Origin: Plantactinospora sp039889035
GTDB taxonomy: Bacteria; Actinomycetota; Actinomycetes; Mycobacteriales; Micromonosporaceae
Assembly: GCA_039889035.1 (NCBI GenBank)
Contig: JBDQQY010000019.1
Location: 62,001 to 126,000 of the forward strand
Direction of reading: 5' to 3'
DNA length: 64,000 nucleotides
Both the position numbers and the translations under genes were made by a program. Position 1 is the first letter of the stretch. Each line of letters opens with the position of its first letter. The notes beneath the pieces were generated by a model. It was not told where the DNA came from. It saw only the letters and a list, made by a program, of their open reading frames with translations, and searched no databases. Positions 33,275-40,920 of the stretch are shown piece by piece.

Positions 33275-34159
33275 TTATGCGCTCTCCGGCGCGGTGCGGG
33301 CGGCCCCGGGCCGCAGTGCTCTGGCCGAAGCGTACAGGCAGACCGCGGCGGCGGCAGCCAGGTTGAGGCTCTCGGCCCGGCCGTGCAGCGGCACGCGTAC
33401 CCGGGCGTCGGCGGCGTCGGCCAGCTCCGCCGGCAGACCGTGCGCCTCCGAGCCGAACAGCCAGGCGGTGGGCCGGGCCAGGCCGCCGGAGTCGGCGAGG
33501 TCGTCCAGGTCGGTCTCGCCGTAGCCGGAGGCGGCCAGCACGGCCAGCCCAGCCGCCCGCAGCTCGGCCACCACGTCGGCCGGTTCGGCAGCCCGGACCA
33601 CGTCGAGGTGGAAGAGGCTGCCGGCCGACGACCGCACGCACTTGCCGTTGTACGGGTCGACCGCGTCCCCGGCGAAGACCACCGCGCCGGCACCGGCGGC
33701 GTCGGCGGTGCGCAGCACGGTGCCGGCGTTGCCCGGGTCACGGATCTCGGCCAGCGCGGCGACCAGCCGGGGACGCCGCTCCAGCGCGGTGCCGATCGGC
33801 ACGTCGAGCCGGGCGCAGACCGCGACGATCCCCTGCGGGGCGACCGTCTCGGTCAGCGCCGCGAGCGCGTCGTCGGTCACCCCGGAGACCGGTACTCCGG
33901 CCGTGGCGGCGGTGCCGGCGAGCTCGGCGTACCGGTCGAGCCCGGCCGGGGTGCCGAAGAGCTCGACCACCACGCCCGGCGCGGCCAGCGCCTCCCGGAC
34001 CGCCTGCGGGCCCTCGGCCAGGAACCGGCCGGTGGTGTCACGTTCCCGGCGCCGGTGCAGCCGCCGGGCCGCGACAATCCTCGGGGTACGCGGAGTGAAC
34101 AGCGGCTGGTCCGGTGCCCGGACATGGTCAAGGCGCCCCACCTGCGGGTTTACCGACAT
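33275..34159 (-). CDS. TrmH-family (SPOUT) RNA 2'-O-methyltransferase
   Basis: Methylates ribose in rRNA or tRNA using SAM. 294 residues with an N-terminal L30e-like substrate domain (FLAEGPQAVREALAAPG) and a C-terminal knotted SPOUT domain: motif 1 EIRDPGNAGTVLRTADAAG, motif 2 WLFGSEAHGLP, motif 3 VPLHGRAESLNLAAAAAVCLY. Located directly after rplT, as in many actinobacteria. Could resemble thiostrepton-resistance enzymes, but the position next to ribosomal genes fits a housekeeping rRNA methylase. Confidence 0.92.
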   Translation of the reverse strand: MSVNPQVGRLDHVRAPDQPLFTPRTPRIVAARRLHRRRERDTTGRFLAEGPQAVREALAAPGVVVELFGTPAGLDRYAELAGTAATAGVPVSGVTDDALAALTETVAPQGIVAVCARLDVPIGTALERRPRLVAALAEIRDPGNAGTVLRTADAAGAGAVVFAGDAVDPYNGKCVRSSAGSLFHLDVVRAAEPADVVAELRAAGLAVLAASGYGETDLDDLADSGGLARPTAWLFGSEAHGLPAELADAADARVRVPLHGRAESLNLAAAAAVCLYASARALRPGAARTAPESA

Positions 34160-34191
34160 GCGGGACGCCTCGATCGGGTGTCGCGGTGTGC

Positions 34192-34584
34192 TCAGGCGGC
34201 CTGGGCCGACGCGCCACCGGTGCCCTCGGCCGCCACGGCGGCGCGGGCGACCTCGACGATGGCCGCGAAGGCCGTCGGGTCGTTGACGGCGAGGTCGGCC
34301 AGGATCTTGCGGTCCACCTCGACGCCGGCCAGCTTCAGACCCTGGATGAGCCGGTTGTAGGTCATCCCGTTGGCGCGGGCTGCCGCGTTGATCCGGGTGA
34401 TCCAGAGCTGCCGGAAGTCGCCCTTGCGGTCGCGCCGGTCCCGGTAGGCGTACTGCATCGAGTGCAGCACCTGCTCCTTGGCCTTGCGGTAGAGCCGGGA
34501 CCGCTGGCCGCGGTAGCCGCTGGCGGTCTCCAGCAGCGTACGGCGCTTCTTCTGGGCGTTCACTGACCGCTTGACGCGTGCCAT
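34192..34584 (-). CDS. rplT: 50S ribosomal protein bL20
   Basis: 130 residues, basic: MARVKRSVNAQKKRRTLLE start, RGQRSRLYRKAKEQVLHSM and LWITRINAAARANGMTYNR all canonical. A Gly/Ala-rich tail of about 12 residues is added at the C-terminus. Third gene of infC-rpmI-rplT. Confidence 0.98.
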   Translation of the reverse strand: MARVKRSVNAQKKRRTLLETASGYRGQRSRLYRKAKEQVLHSMQYAYRDRRDRKGDFRQLWITRINAAARANGMTYNRLIQGLKLAGVEVDRKILADLAVNDPTAFAAIVEVARAAVAAEGTGGASAQAA

Positions 34585-34616
34585 CTCAACTACTCCTTCA
34601 GGTCAAGAGGCGCGCG

Positions 34617-34811
34617 TCAGCGGGCCAGCAACTTCTTGATTCGCTTGAAATCGGCCTTGGCCACCTCGACGGTGCCGGTGAGCCGGCGGGTCCGGGTAGA
34701 GGACTTCTTCTCCAGGTTGTGCCGGAGGCCGGCCTGCTGGGCAACGATCTTGCCCTTGCCGGTCACCTTGACCCGCTTGCCCATCCCGGTGTGGCTCTTC
34801 ATCTTCGGCAT
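34617..34811 (-). CDS. rpmI: 50S ribosomal protein bL35
   Basis: 64 residues, MPKMKSHTGMGKRVKVTGKG start with many Lys/Arg residues; normal length and composition. Between infC and rplT with short gaps (20 and 32 bp). Confidence 0.98.
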   Translation of the reverse strand: MPKMKSHTGMGKRVKVTGKGKIVAQQAGLRHNLEKKSSTRTRRLTGTVEVAKADFKRIKKLLAR

Positions 34812-34831
34812 CTTGGTGCGTCTCTCCCCTG

Positions 34832-35470
34832 TTACTCGCCGGTGGTTCCGGCGGGTCCAGCCGGACCGGGCGCCGCCTCGGCGACCGGCGATGCCTCGGC
34901 GGCACCGGCCTCCCGCTCTCGCGGCGAGCCAGCCCGGGCAGCCGTGGCGGCGGCCTTGGTGGCCCGATGCGGAGCCAGGACCATGATCATGTTACGGCCG
35001 TCCTGCTTCGGAGCGGCCTCGACGTACCCCAGTTCCGAGATCTCGGATTCGAGTCGGCGCAGGAGCCGGTAACCCAGCTCCGGTCGGCTCTGCTCGCGAC
35101 CGCGGAACATGATCGTCACCTTGACCTTGTCGCCCGCCTTGAGGAACCGCACCACGTGACCCTTCTTGGTCTCGTAGTCGTGCGGATCGATCTTCGGACG
35201 GAGCTTCATCTCCTTGATGACGGTCTGTTGCTGGTTACGCCTGGCTTCGCGCGCCTTGAGTGCGGACTCGTACTTGTACTTACCGAAGTCCATGAGCTTG
35301 CACACCGGCGGGCGCGCCATGGGCGCAACCTCGACCAGGTCCAGGTCGACGTCCGCGGCCAGCTGCAGAGCGCGCTCCAGTGGGACGATGCCCACCTGCT
35401 CGCCCTCAGGGCCGACCAGTCGGACCTCACGTGCCCGGATCTGTTCGTTCACGCGTGGCTCGACGCTGAT
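34832..35470 (-). CDS. infC: Translation initiation factor IF-3 (probable ATC start)
   Basis: Binds the 30S subunit and polices start-codon choice. N-domain with VNEQIRAREVRLVGPEGEQ, linker with KYKYESALKAREARRNQQQ, C-domain KLRPKIDPHDYETKKGHVVRFL. A disordered tail of about 35 residues follows. GTG 35452 is the only conventional start, but ATC at 35470 lies four bases after a strong AGGAGG (35475-35480) and adds the conserved ISVEPR leader residues. IF-3 genes commonly use rare start codons for autoregulation, so ATC is preferred. Confidence 0.93.
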   Translation of the reverse strand: MSVEPRVNEQIRAREVRLVGPEGEQVGIVPLERALQLAADVDLDLVEVAPMARPPVCKLMDFGKYKYESALKAREARRNQQQTVIKEMKLRPKIDPHDYETKKGHVVRFLKAGDKVKVTIMFRGREQSRPELGYRLLRRLESEISELGYVEAAPKQDGRNMIMVLAPHRATKAAATAARAGSPREREAGAAEASPVAEAAPGPAGPAGTTGE

Positions 35471-35792
35471 GGGGCCTCCTCGTGGTGATCCTCACCGGCC
35501 GCGCGTCAGCGGTGGCCGGTCCTAACGTCTTCGACCCAAAGCAGAAGGCCCCGGCGCATGCCAGGGCCCGCTCGACCGGTCTGCGGCGATCGACGATCGC
35601 ACCCGGGATCGGCTAAGCCGAACCGGTGACCGGACCCGGCCACCAGATGAGGCGACACGGGTGGGAGCAGGCGCTCCGCTTCTTGACTGCCTGCGGATAA
35701 ACCCAGACAGTGGTCGACTGGTAAAGACTAGCAGGTCAGCCCGCAGGATGCCAAAACGGGCACGCCGGGGACGGCGGGCCGCCGACGGGCGG
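35471..35792 (-). promoter_or_regulatory. infC leader with terminator-like hairpin
   Basis: A 322-bp gap. At 35547-35568 is a 9-bp stem (one T-G pair) GGCCCTGGC / GCCGGGGCC with an ATGC loop, followed on the minus strand by TTCTGCTTT. It lies about 75 bp before the infC start. It could attenuate infC-rpmI-rplT, as ribosomal-protein leaders do, or end a short transcript. The promoter must lie upstream (35600-35790); no clear boxes seen. Confidence 0.5.
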
Positions 35793-36311
35793 TCACTGCG
35801 CCGTCCGCTGCCCCTGTGCGACCTCGGGTTCCGGCTGTGCCGGCTGGGGCTGCTGGTGCGCGGCGAGCAGCGCGCGCAGGGCGCGTACCCCGTCGACCGC
35901 CAGCTCCCGGTCCACCGCCTGGAGGGCCAGCACCGGCACCAGCTCGTCGTCGTGCAGCTCCAGGCTGGCCCAGGCCGAACTCCGGTCGAAGCGGACCGCC
36001 CGGACCACGTCCCAGGGCAGGTCGTAGCCGCGGAAGACGTTGCGCACCCGGACCCCCTGGGCGTCCGCCTCCACCCGGGGCCGGGTGAAGAGCAGCACCA
36101 CGAAGCCGCCCAGCACGCCCAGCCCGGCCATGGCGAGCTGGTCGCCACGCTGGAAGGTGGCCGCCCCGGAACCGGTCGAGCCGTGCAGTCCGATGCTGAG
36201 CAGGGCGAACATGACCACCAGCGCGGGCGCCAGGATCCAGCAGACCGTCCGGATGCGCCGCGGACGCACGCGTACGGTGCCGGGATCACCGGCGACGGCG
36301 GATTCGGTCAC
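35793..36311 (-). CDS. Two-TM membrane protein with PH-like domain
   Basis: 172 residues from GTG 36311. Membrane segments at about 23-43 (VCWILAPALVVMFALLSIGL) and 61-78 (LAMAGLGVLGGFVVLLF), then the PH-like module common in actinobacterial membrane proteins (VEADAQGVRVRNVFRGYDLPWDVVRAVRF) and a Gln/Pro-rich tail. A 20-residue longer start at 36371 is less likely. Function unknown; a widespread conserved protein. Confidence 0.75.
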   Translation of the reverse strand: MTESAVAGDPGTVRVRPRRIRTVCWILAPALVVMFALLSIGLHGSTGSGAATFQRGDQLAMAGLGVLGGFVVLLFTRPRVEADAQGVRVRNVFRGYDLPWDVVRAVRFDRSSAWASLELHDDELVPVLALQAVDRELAVDGVRALRALLAAHQQPQPAQPEPEVAQGQRTAQ

Positions 36312-36464
36312 GCCGCCCAGTCTGCCATCCCGCGCCCGGGCGAGCGCCGCCAGCCCACCCGACCGGAGCACGGTGAACGCCTGGCACGGGCTGTACCGCC
36401 GCGATCAGGTCGGCCCCGACGGGTACGGCGGCGGGCCGGGATACCGAACCGGGCGGTTGCCGGC

Positions 36465-37415
36465 TCAGGCGGCGGCCGGGGCACCCCGGGCCGCCCGGCC
36501 GGAGACGACCACCGCGAGCAGGGTCAGCACCGCCCCGACCAACACCGCCAGGCTCGCGCCGGGTCCACCCGGCCGCAGGTCGAGCAGCAGCGCCCCGCCC
36601 AACTGCCCGGCGACCAGGGCCAGGCCGGTGCGGAGCAGTCCCATCGACCGGATGCCGACCAGCAGCGCGACGGTGATCGTCACCCCGAGCGGACCGCCGA
36701 CGTACAGGTACCACTCGCTCGGCCAGCCGGTGGCGCCGAGCTGGGCCAGGGCGCCGGTCACGGCCGCCACCGGCAGCATCGCCGCGCTGCTCACCGCGAA
36801 GTTGACCGCCGTGGCGGCGGCCGGGTCGGCGACGGTGGAGATCCGGCCGTTCAGCGCGCCCTGGACGGCGACCAGCACCCCGCAGACGACGCCGAGCAGC
36901 ACCAGTCCCACCGCCAGATCGCCGACCGGCCGGCCGAACTGGGCCAGCGCCACCGCCGCGATCCCGAGCAGCGCACCCGCCACCCGGGACCGGGTCAGTC
37001 CCATCCGGCCTGCCGGGGCGAGCCGGGTCCGGTCGACGACGAGCCCGCCACCGCTGTTGCCGGCCACCTGGGCGATGGTGTAGACCGCCACCCCGAGCAC
37101 CGGCACGATGTACGTCGCCGCGACGATGAAGAACGCCCCGCAGAGCCCGCCCAGGTACGTCCACCACGGCAGCCTGGTCCGGCGCAGCACCCCGAGACCG
37201 GCACGCATCGACGGCAGCGCGAGCAGGCCGAGCAGGACCAGCGCCACTCCCCCGGTGTTGTTGACCAGCGCCCCGATGATCGGATGACCGGTCCGCTCGC
37301 CCATCTCGGCGTTGGCCAGGCTCTGCGCCGCCGAGCCCACCCCGGCCAGCACGGTCAGCCCGATCGCGGCCCAGCCCGGCAGCACCTTCACCGGCAGACC
37401 CGGCACCCTTCGCAC
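36465..37415 (-). CDS. DMT-family permease (YdcZ/DUF606 type)
   Basis: About 316 residues with ten hydrophobic segments in two repeated halves (GWAAIGLTVLAGVGSAAQSLANAEMGERT and GVVCGVLVAVQGALNGRISTV start the halves). The NAxMG and NG turns are typical of the two-domain YdcZ family. Start chosen at GTG 37415; GTG 37406 is an alternative. Substrate unknown. Divergent from the SEC-C gene. Confidence 0.8.
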   Translation of the reverse strand: MRRVPGLPVKVLPGWAAIGLTVLAGVGSAAQSLANAEMGERTGHPIIGALVNNTGGVALVLLGLLALPSMRAGLGVLRRTRLPWWTYLGGLCGAFFIVAATYIVPVLGVAVYTIAQVAGNSGGGLVVDRTRLAPAGRMGLTRSRVAGALLGIAAVALAQFGRPVGDLAVGLVLLGVVCGVLVAVQGALNGRISTVADPAAATAVNFAVSSAAMLPVAAVTGALAQLGATGWPSEWYLYVGGPLGVTITVALLVGIRSMGLLRTGLALVAGQLGGALLLDLRPGGPGASLAVLVGAVLTLLAVVVSGRAARGAPAAA

Positions 37416-37582
37416 AGTGACACCCCGTCCGACGCGCCGCCCGGACGGGCCGCCGTTCGACCGGCTCCGCACAGCGCCGGTCCAGCTTCACAGCCGGCGG
37501 GTGAGGCTGTCAGTGATCGTGACCAGAATCGCTCCGCCTACCCACCCGCCGGGCCGGGCGACCCGGGGGTGACAATCCTGCG

Positions 37583-37996
37583 GTGGCGAAACGCAAGGCC
37601 CGCCAGGCCGACGGCGACGGGTCCGGGCGGCCGTGTCCGTGCGGCTCCGGATCGGCGTACCAGGAGTGCTGCGGCGCGCTGCACCAGGGGCGTACGGTCG
37701 CGGCGACCGCCGAGGCGCTGATGCGCTCGCGGTTCAGCGCGTACGCCGTCGGCGACTCCGGCTACCTGCTCCGGACCTGGCACTCCAGCACCCGTCCGGC
37801 CCGGCTGACGCTGGACCCGGCGGACCGGTGGATCCGGCTCGACATCCTCGACACCGACCGGGGTGGGTTGTTCGACACCACCGGCACCGTCGAGTTCCGG
37901 GCGCACCACCGGCGGTCGGGCCGGCCGGGGGAGCTGCACGAGCGCAGCCGCTTCGGCCGCGAGGACGGCCAGTGGCGCTACCTCGACGCCGGATAG
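37583..37996 (+). CDS. YchJ-family SEC-C zinc protein
   Basis: 137 residues. SEC-C zinc motif CPCGSGSAYQECC at residues 18-30, then the YchJ/UPF0225 core MRSRFSAYAVGDSGYLLRTWHSSTRP and the final EDGQWRYLDAG. GTG start at 37583. The SEC-C motif binds zinc and, in SecA, SecB; the role of stand-alone members is not established. Confidence 0.88.
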   Translation: MAKRKARQADGDGSGRPCPCGSGSAYQECCGALHQGRTVAATAEALMRSRFSAYAVGDSGYLLRTWHSSTRPARLTLDPADRWIRLDILDTDRGGLFDTTGTVEFRAHHRRSGRPGELHERSRFGREDGQWRYLDAG

Positions 37997-38130
37997 CCCA
38001 CCGGGTCGGATCGACCTGCCCGCTCGCCCTCCGGTCGGTCGCATCGAACCTTTTCAACCTCACCTCCCGGTGCGGTGGACCACCGTCGGACGCGGTGCGG
38101 GAGCGCCGCACGGTTACCGGTCGACAGGGT

Positions 38131-38556
38131 TCATCCGGCGGCCGGATCGGCGGACGGGAGTGGGCAGTGCGGGCTCTCGGCGCACTCGACCAGGTCGGCG
38201 CAGCCGGCCGCCAGTGCCTCGCGCAGGGACTCCGCCACGGCCGTCAGCTCGGCGATCCGCCGCTCCACCTCGGCGAGCTTGGCCCGGGCCCGGGACGGGA
38301 GCGCCGGATCCGACCTCCGGCGCACCGCCCGAGGGCCGGCGTCGAGCAGTTCGGCGACCTCGGCCAGGCTGAAGCCGAGCCGCTGCGCCGTCTTGATCGC
38401 CCGGAGCAGCGTCACCGTCTCCGCCGGATACATCCGGTGCCCGCCGAGGGTACGGGCGGGCTCGGCGAGCAGACCGCGCCGCTCGTAGTACCGCAGCGTC
38501 TGCTGGTTGACCCCGGCCGCCGCGGCGAGCTGGCCGGGACGGAGCCGGTCAGGCAC
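38131..38556 (-). CDS. MerR-family regulator, metal/thiol-sensing type
   Basis: 141 residues. N-terminal MerR HTH (LAAAAGVNQQTLRYYERRGLLAEPART), dimer coiled coil, and a C-terminal Cys cluster AAGCADLVECAESPHCPLP resembling metal-binding ends of heavy-metal MerR proteins. Overlaps the upstream Cys-rich gene by eight bases, so both come from the MerR-type promoter at 38911-38941. It likely activates its own operon on binding a thiophilic metal or similar agent. Confidence 0.85.
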   Translation of the reverse strand: MPDRLRPGQLAAAAGVNQQTLRYYERRGLLAEPARTLGGHRMYPAETVTLLRAIKTAQRLGFSLAEVAELLDAGPRAVRRRSDPALPSRARAKLAEVERRIAELTAVAESLREALAAGCADLVECAESPHCPLPSADPAAG

Positions 38557-38902
38557 GGCGTCCGCCGTCCGGCGGTACCCGGGCGGCCAGCGCGTCGAGC
38601 ACCTCGACCTGCCCGGCCGGCACCCCGACGTCCCAGCAGAGCCGGCCGCCGGCCATGCCGAGCCGGAAGGTGAAGAAGGAGCAGCATCCGGACTCCCGGA
38701 CCATCAGGTCGGCCACCCGGGACGCCACCTGCGGGGTCGGGGTCAGCTCCAGCCGGAGCCGCGTCGGGTCGACCCGGTGCACGGAGCGGACCGCCGTGCC
38801 GAGTATCCGGTCGAACTCGGCGAGCCGGACCGGCTGCTCCGCCGTCGGCAGCGTGCACGCCGCCGGCACCCGTCCGGGCGAGAAACCTGCCACGTCTGCC
38901 AC
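38549..38902 (-). CDS. Cys-rich protein co-transcribed with MerR
   Basis: 117 residues from GTG 38902. It carries an N-terminal AACTLP, then VDPTRLRLELTPTPQVASRVADLMV and the vicinal pair ESGCCSFFTFRL, and ends LDALAARVPPDGGRRA. The CC motif and one further Cys suggest metal or thiol binding. It is paired with MerR in relatives, as recalled. The GTG lies about where transcription should begin, so the mRNA may be leaderless. A start further upstream would lie inside the promoter. Confidence 0.65.
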   Translation of the reverse strand: MADVAGFSPGRVPAACTLPTAEQPVRLAEFDRILGTAVRSVHRVDPTRLRLELTPTPQVASRVADLMVRESGCCSFFTFRLGMAGGRLCWDVGVPAGQVEVLDALAARVPPDGGRRA

Positions 38903-38910
38903 AGCTCCCA

Positions 38911-38941
38911 CGGTAAGCCGGTACCCCGGTACCGGATGCAA
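38911..38941 (-). promoter_or_regulatory. MerR-type promoter with 8-bp perfect dyad
   Basis: Minus-strand -35 TTGCAT (38936-38941) and -10 TTACCG/TACCGT (38910-38916) are separated by an overlong 19-20 bp spacer filled by CCGGTACC-CC-GGTACCGG (38918-38935). This is the classical layout on which MerR twists the DNA to activate. Confidence 0.75.
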
Positions 38942-38999
38942 CCGCCGACCCCGGCAATTCGCTGGCCGGCTCCGCAGCGCCGACCGTACGGTGAGCCGG

Positions 39000-40094
39000 A
39001 TGTGGGGTCCGTTCGTGCCGGGGCTGCGACTGTGCCGGCTCTTCTACACCGAGGCGGTACGCCCGCTGCTCGCCGAGGCGTACCCGGGGCTGCGGCACGC
39101 GGCGGCCCGGCTCGGCCCCGGGTCGGAGGTGCTCGGCTTCGACACCGCGCGCTCGGTCGACCACGACTGGGGTCCCCGGCTCACCCTGTTCCTCTCCCCC
39201 GACGACCTCGCCCGGTACGGCGAGCGGATTCCGACGCTGCTCTCCGAGCGGCTGCCGAAGCAGGTCGGCGGCTGGCCGACGCACTTCGTCCCGGCGGCGG
39301 GCCGGGCCCGGGTGCCGGCCGCGACCGACGGGCCGGTGGCGCACCTGGTGCAGGTGACCGAGTTGGGCGCCTGGTGTGACGCCCGGCTGGGCTTCGATCC
39401 CCGGCTCGGGGTGCGCACCTTCGACTGGCTGGCCACCCCGACGCAACTGCTGGCCGAGGTGACCGGCGGGGCGGTCTTCGCCGACGACCTCGGCGAGCTG
39501 ACCGCGCTGCGGGAGCGCCTGCGCTGGTATCCGGAGGACGTCTGGCGCTACCTGCTGGCCGGTCAGTGGGCCCGGATCGGCCAGGAGGAGCCGTTCGTCG
39601 GGCGGGCCGCCGAGGCCGGGTCCGAGGCGGGCAGCCGGGTGCTGGCGGCCCGGTTGGCCCGGGACGTGATGCGGCTCTGCCTGCTGCTGGCCCGCCGGTA
39701 CCCGCCGTACGGCAAGTGGCTGGGCAGCGCCTTCGCCGCCCTGCCGGAGGCGTCGGCGGTCGCCGCCGCGCTGGACGAGGCACTGTCCGGGGACGCGGTG
39801 ACGCGGCAGGCGGCACTCTGCACCGCCTACGAGGCGGCCGGGGTGTGGCAGAACCGGCTCGGCCTGGCCGAGCCGGTGGACCCGACCCGGCGGCGGTTCC
39901 ATGACCGGCCGTACCCGGTCATCGGCGCCGACCGGTTCGCGGCCGCCCTGCTGGCCGGGATCGCCGACCCCGAGATCGCCGGGCTGCCTCCGGTGGGCGG
40001 CATCGACCAGTACGTGGACAGCACCCCCGTGCTGTGCCAGCCGAAGTTGACCAGGGCCTTGACGGCGGCCGCCTGGCGGCATCGGGAGCGCTGA
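39000..40094 (+). CDS. DUF4037-like nucleotidyltransferase-fold protein
   Basis: 364 residues. The N-terminus has the polymerase-beta-like pattern EVLGFDTARSVDHDWGPRLTLFLSP, with acidic residues in place for metal binding; the C-terminal half is helical (ARLARDVMRLCLLLARRYPPYGKWLGSAF, RRRFHDRPYPVIGADRFAAAL). The architecture fits DUF4037 proteins. Weak ribosome site; ATG 39000. Diverges from the MerR pair. Reaction unknown. Confidence 0.75.
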   Translation: MWGPFVPGLRLCRLFYTEAVRPLLAEAYPGLRHAAARLGPGSEVLGFDTARSVDHDWGPRLTLFLSPDDLARYGERIPTLLSERLPKQVGGWPTHFVPAAGRARVPAATDGPVAHLVQVTELGAWCDARLGFDPRLGVRTFDWLATPTQLLAEVTGGAVFADDLGELTALRERLRWYPEDVWRYLLAGQWARIGQEEPFVGRAAEAGSEAGSRVLAARLARDVMRLCLLLARRYPPYGKWLGSAFAALPEASAVAAALDEALSGDAVTRQAALCTAYEAAGVWQNRLGLAEPVDPTRRRFHDRPYPVIGADRFAAALLAGIADPEIAGLPPVGGIDQYVDSTPVLCQPKLTRALTAAAWRHRER

Positions 40095-40188
40095 CGCGCC
40101 GCGACCTCGCCACCGGGGCAGGGAGCGCGTCCCACCCGGGCCGGCGGTGCACCCCACGGGCGGCGGACGTTCGGTAGCCTGCCTCCGC

Positions 40189-40689
40189 ATGACCGCCGTC
40201 ATGATCCGCACACCGCGCGGGACTCCCGGCCGTACCGTCGTCGCCCGTCGCGGCGTCGCGCTCGTCGGACTCGTCGGGCTGGTGGTGCCGGCCTCGGGCT
40301 GCGCCGGCGGGGAGACGACCGGCACGGCGAGCGCGCCGCCGGCCACCTCGGCAAGGGCCGCCACGCCGACGCCGAGCCCGACCCGGGCCGCGACGGACGG
40401 CTGCCCGGTCGACGCGGCGACCCTGTTCGCCGCGCTCAGGGCCAACCGGGAGCTGTTCGCCGCCGTCGACGCGGAGATCAGCGGCGTCCGCGATCCGGCC
40501 TGCCACCGGGGGTACGCGACCGCGACGACGATCGTGCCGCCGGGCAGGGCCGACCCGGCCTGGGTCGTCTTCGGGTACGACCGGGACGGTGCGACGTGGA
40601 CGGCGCTCGGCGCCGGCACCGACGCGGTCTGCACGGACCTGGTCCCGCCCGACGTCATTCCCCGGTTGCCGGGCTGCGTCGGCTCCTGA
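40189..40689 (+). CDS. Lipoprotein, function unknown
   Basis: 166 residues from ATG 40189 (ATG 40201 is an alternative). Basic N-terminus, hydrophobic core VALVGLVGLVVP and lipobox PASGC. A Thr/Pro/Ala linker leads to a small domain with three cysteines in the mature part (GCPVDAATLFAALRANRELFAAVDAEI, DPACHRGYATA, VCTDLVPPDVIPRLPGC). Typical actinobacterial cell-surface lipoprotein. Confidence 0.7.
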   Translation: MTAVMIRTPRGTPGRTVVARRGVALVGLVGLVVPASGCAGGETTGTASAPPATSARAATPTPSPTRAATDGCPVDAATLFAALRANRELFAAVDAEISGVRDPACHRGYATATTIVPPGRADPAWVVFGYDRDGATWTALGAGTDAVCTDLVPPDVIPRLPGCVGS

Positions 40690-40755
40690 TCACCGGCCGC
40701 TGATCATCGGCCGCTCGGGGCGGGCGGCGCGGTTCTGCGACCTCTGGCGAATAGA

Positions 40756-40775
40756 TTCGCGCGTATCGACGCGTC
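40756..40775. promoter_or_regulatory. Short palindrome before the sensor/c-di-GMP gene
   Basis: CGCGTATCGACGCG (40760-40773): 5-bp perfect arms. It sits in an AT-richer stretch (40745-40860) that likely contains the promoter of the GGDEF-EAL gene (TATCTGAAATATTTCC at about 40805-40820). Tentative. Confidence 0.3.
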
Positions 40776-40920
40776 CGAACATGATCCGGTAGGCTCCTCG
40801 ACGGTTATCTGAAATATTTCCGGAAGTTGATCGGAACAACCACCGGAAAGCCACCTTTTCCACCGGACTCGGCCCGGCCTTCGCGACGTACTGCGTCGGC
40901 CGGCGCAGGAGGTGATGGCC

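Noticed and set aside
33030..38060. AACCTYTTCAACCT occurring in the pheS leader and again at about 38047
   Set aside because: Short, compositionally plausible chance match; no context shared between the two places.
38903..38941. Cys-rich gene starting at ATG 38941
   Set aside because: That start lies in the -35 of the MerR-type promoter and could not be in the transcript.
40912..40920. GTG 40912 or ATG 40915 as start of the GGDEF-EAL fusion
   Set aside because: Both overlap or lie within two bases of AGGAGG; GTG 40921 gives normal spacing.
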